Positions 63,808 through 64,000 of a stretch of 64,000 nt of DNA are shown here, piece after piece. Numbering within the stretch: the stretch's first letter is position 1; every line of letters begins with the position of its first letter. Below the pieces are notes generated by a model, which saw only the letters and a program-made list of their open reading frames with translations, was not told the origin of the DNA and did not search any database. A program made the translations under genes and the position numbers. The stretch comes from Paenibacillus sp. W2I17 (GTDB taxonomy: Bacteria; Bacillota; Bacilli; Paenibacillales; Paenibacillaceae), in contig NZ_JAUSXM010000001.1 of NCBI RefSeq assembly GCF_030815985.1, positions 1,674,001 to 1,738,000 of the forward strand. The letters run 5' to 3'.

Positions 63808-64000
63808 CTACTGCTCAAGCATATCTTTGAGCTTACGATTACGATCCTCTAGAAATGCCTGCATGTATCTCTTCAGCACAAGTCGCTCCGTTGCCCATCC
63901 CAGCAATCCAAGTGGAGCTTCGAATCGAAGTGTGTCTCTCATGCAAGTCATCTGATCCCCAATTACGCTGAAATGATGTTCATGTCGCATGCTCTTGAAA
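63808..64000 (-). CDS. SRPBCC-family protein, C-terminal part
   Basis: Runs off the right edge; 63 codons are visible. The segment FSVIGDQMTCMRDTLRFEAP, then LGLLGWATERLVLKRYMQAF and a charged tail, match the C-terminal strand and long helix of START/SRPBCC-fold proteins that bind hydrophobic ligands. The frame stays open to the edge, so the ATG at 63990 is internal. No ligand can be named. Confidence 0.75.
   Translation of the reverse strand, partial: FKSMRHEHHFSVIGDQMTCMRDTLRFEAPLGLLGWATERLVLKRYMQAFLEDRNRKLKDMLEQ

Noticed and set aside
1..64000. CRISPR array, tRNA/rRNA genes, insertion sequence, prophage or biosynthetic cluster
   Set aside because: None was found: no regularly spaced repeats, no cloverleaf or rRNA sequence, no transposase, integrase, phage structural, NRPS or PKS domains.

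Overview
The window reads as chromosomal DNA of a low-to-moderate GC Firmicute, most likely Paenibacillus. The grounds are strong AGGAGG-type ribosome binding sites with occasional TTG/GTG starts, a 1,740-residue secreted glycosidase anchored by S-layer homology domains, a Bce-type antimicrobial-peptide module, YdcZ-type small transporters and B. subtilis-like regulators. No rRNA, tRNA, CRISPR array, transposase or prophage was found. The genus call is inference from gene content.

Layout. 1-4.0 kb: the start of an unidentified gene, then a bacteriophytochrome with a degenerate GGDEF domain and the heme oxygenase that would make its biliverdin. 4.1-8.9 kb: an MMPL exporter and its TetR repressor with matching palindromic operators, then a Nif3-family protein. 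9.4-11.1 kb: two YdcZ-type transporters flanking a Crp/Fnr regulator. 11.2-17.1 kb: a YebC-family protein, sulfite reductase cysJI, and an HxlR regulator divergent from a quinone reductase-like flavoprotein. 17.3-22.5 kb: the giant GH43-type surface enzyme. 23-30 kb: an ABC-F ATPase, a SET-domain protein, a DUF1349 protein, a disulfide oxidoreductase, and an osmolyte-type ABC importer whose fused permease/binding-protein gene carries a frameshift. 30-37 kb: a TetR/NTF2/NmrA group, an A-type Fe-S protein, a VanY-like carboxypeptidase, a nitroreductase, a leucine-rich repeat protein and a GyrI-like protein. 37-46.4 kb: an M29 aminopeptidase, an acyl-CoA synthetase, an aldo/keto reductase, an AraC regulator, and a four-gene unit (response regulator, kinase, AI-2E-type permease, Asp23). 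46.6-54.3 kb: a 4-hydroxyphenylacetate hydroxylase-like enzyme, a BceAB transporter with its BceRS two-component system, and a NagZ-like lipoprotein. 54.7-64 kb: an Old Yellow Enzyme, a beta-propeller-like anchored protein, a butanediol-type dehydrogenase divergent from a LacI regulator, a D-2-hydroxyacid dehydrogenase, a TetR/MFS pair, a 52-residue membrane peptide and a partial SRPBCC gene.

Many genes form regulator-target pairs, and the operators can be read directly: 18-20 bp palindromes recur in front of both partners for the TetR-MMPL, TetR-NTF2/NmrA, TetR-MFS and LacI-dehydrogenase pairs. A TNACA-N4-TGTNA site lies upstream of bceAB, and a TACT-N7-AGTA site overlaps the -35 of the nitroreductase promoter.

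The most notable unexplained structure is an interspersed intergenic repeat of about 190-230 bp. It occurs in four full copies and one remnant, with terminal inverted repeats beginning TATATAA and a hairpin-forming core. It looks like a non-autonomous (MITE-like) element or a structured RNA family.
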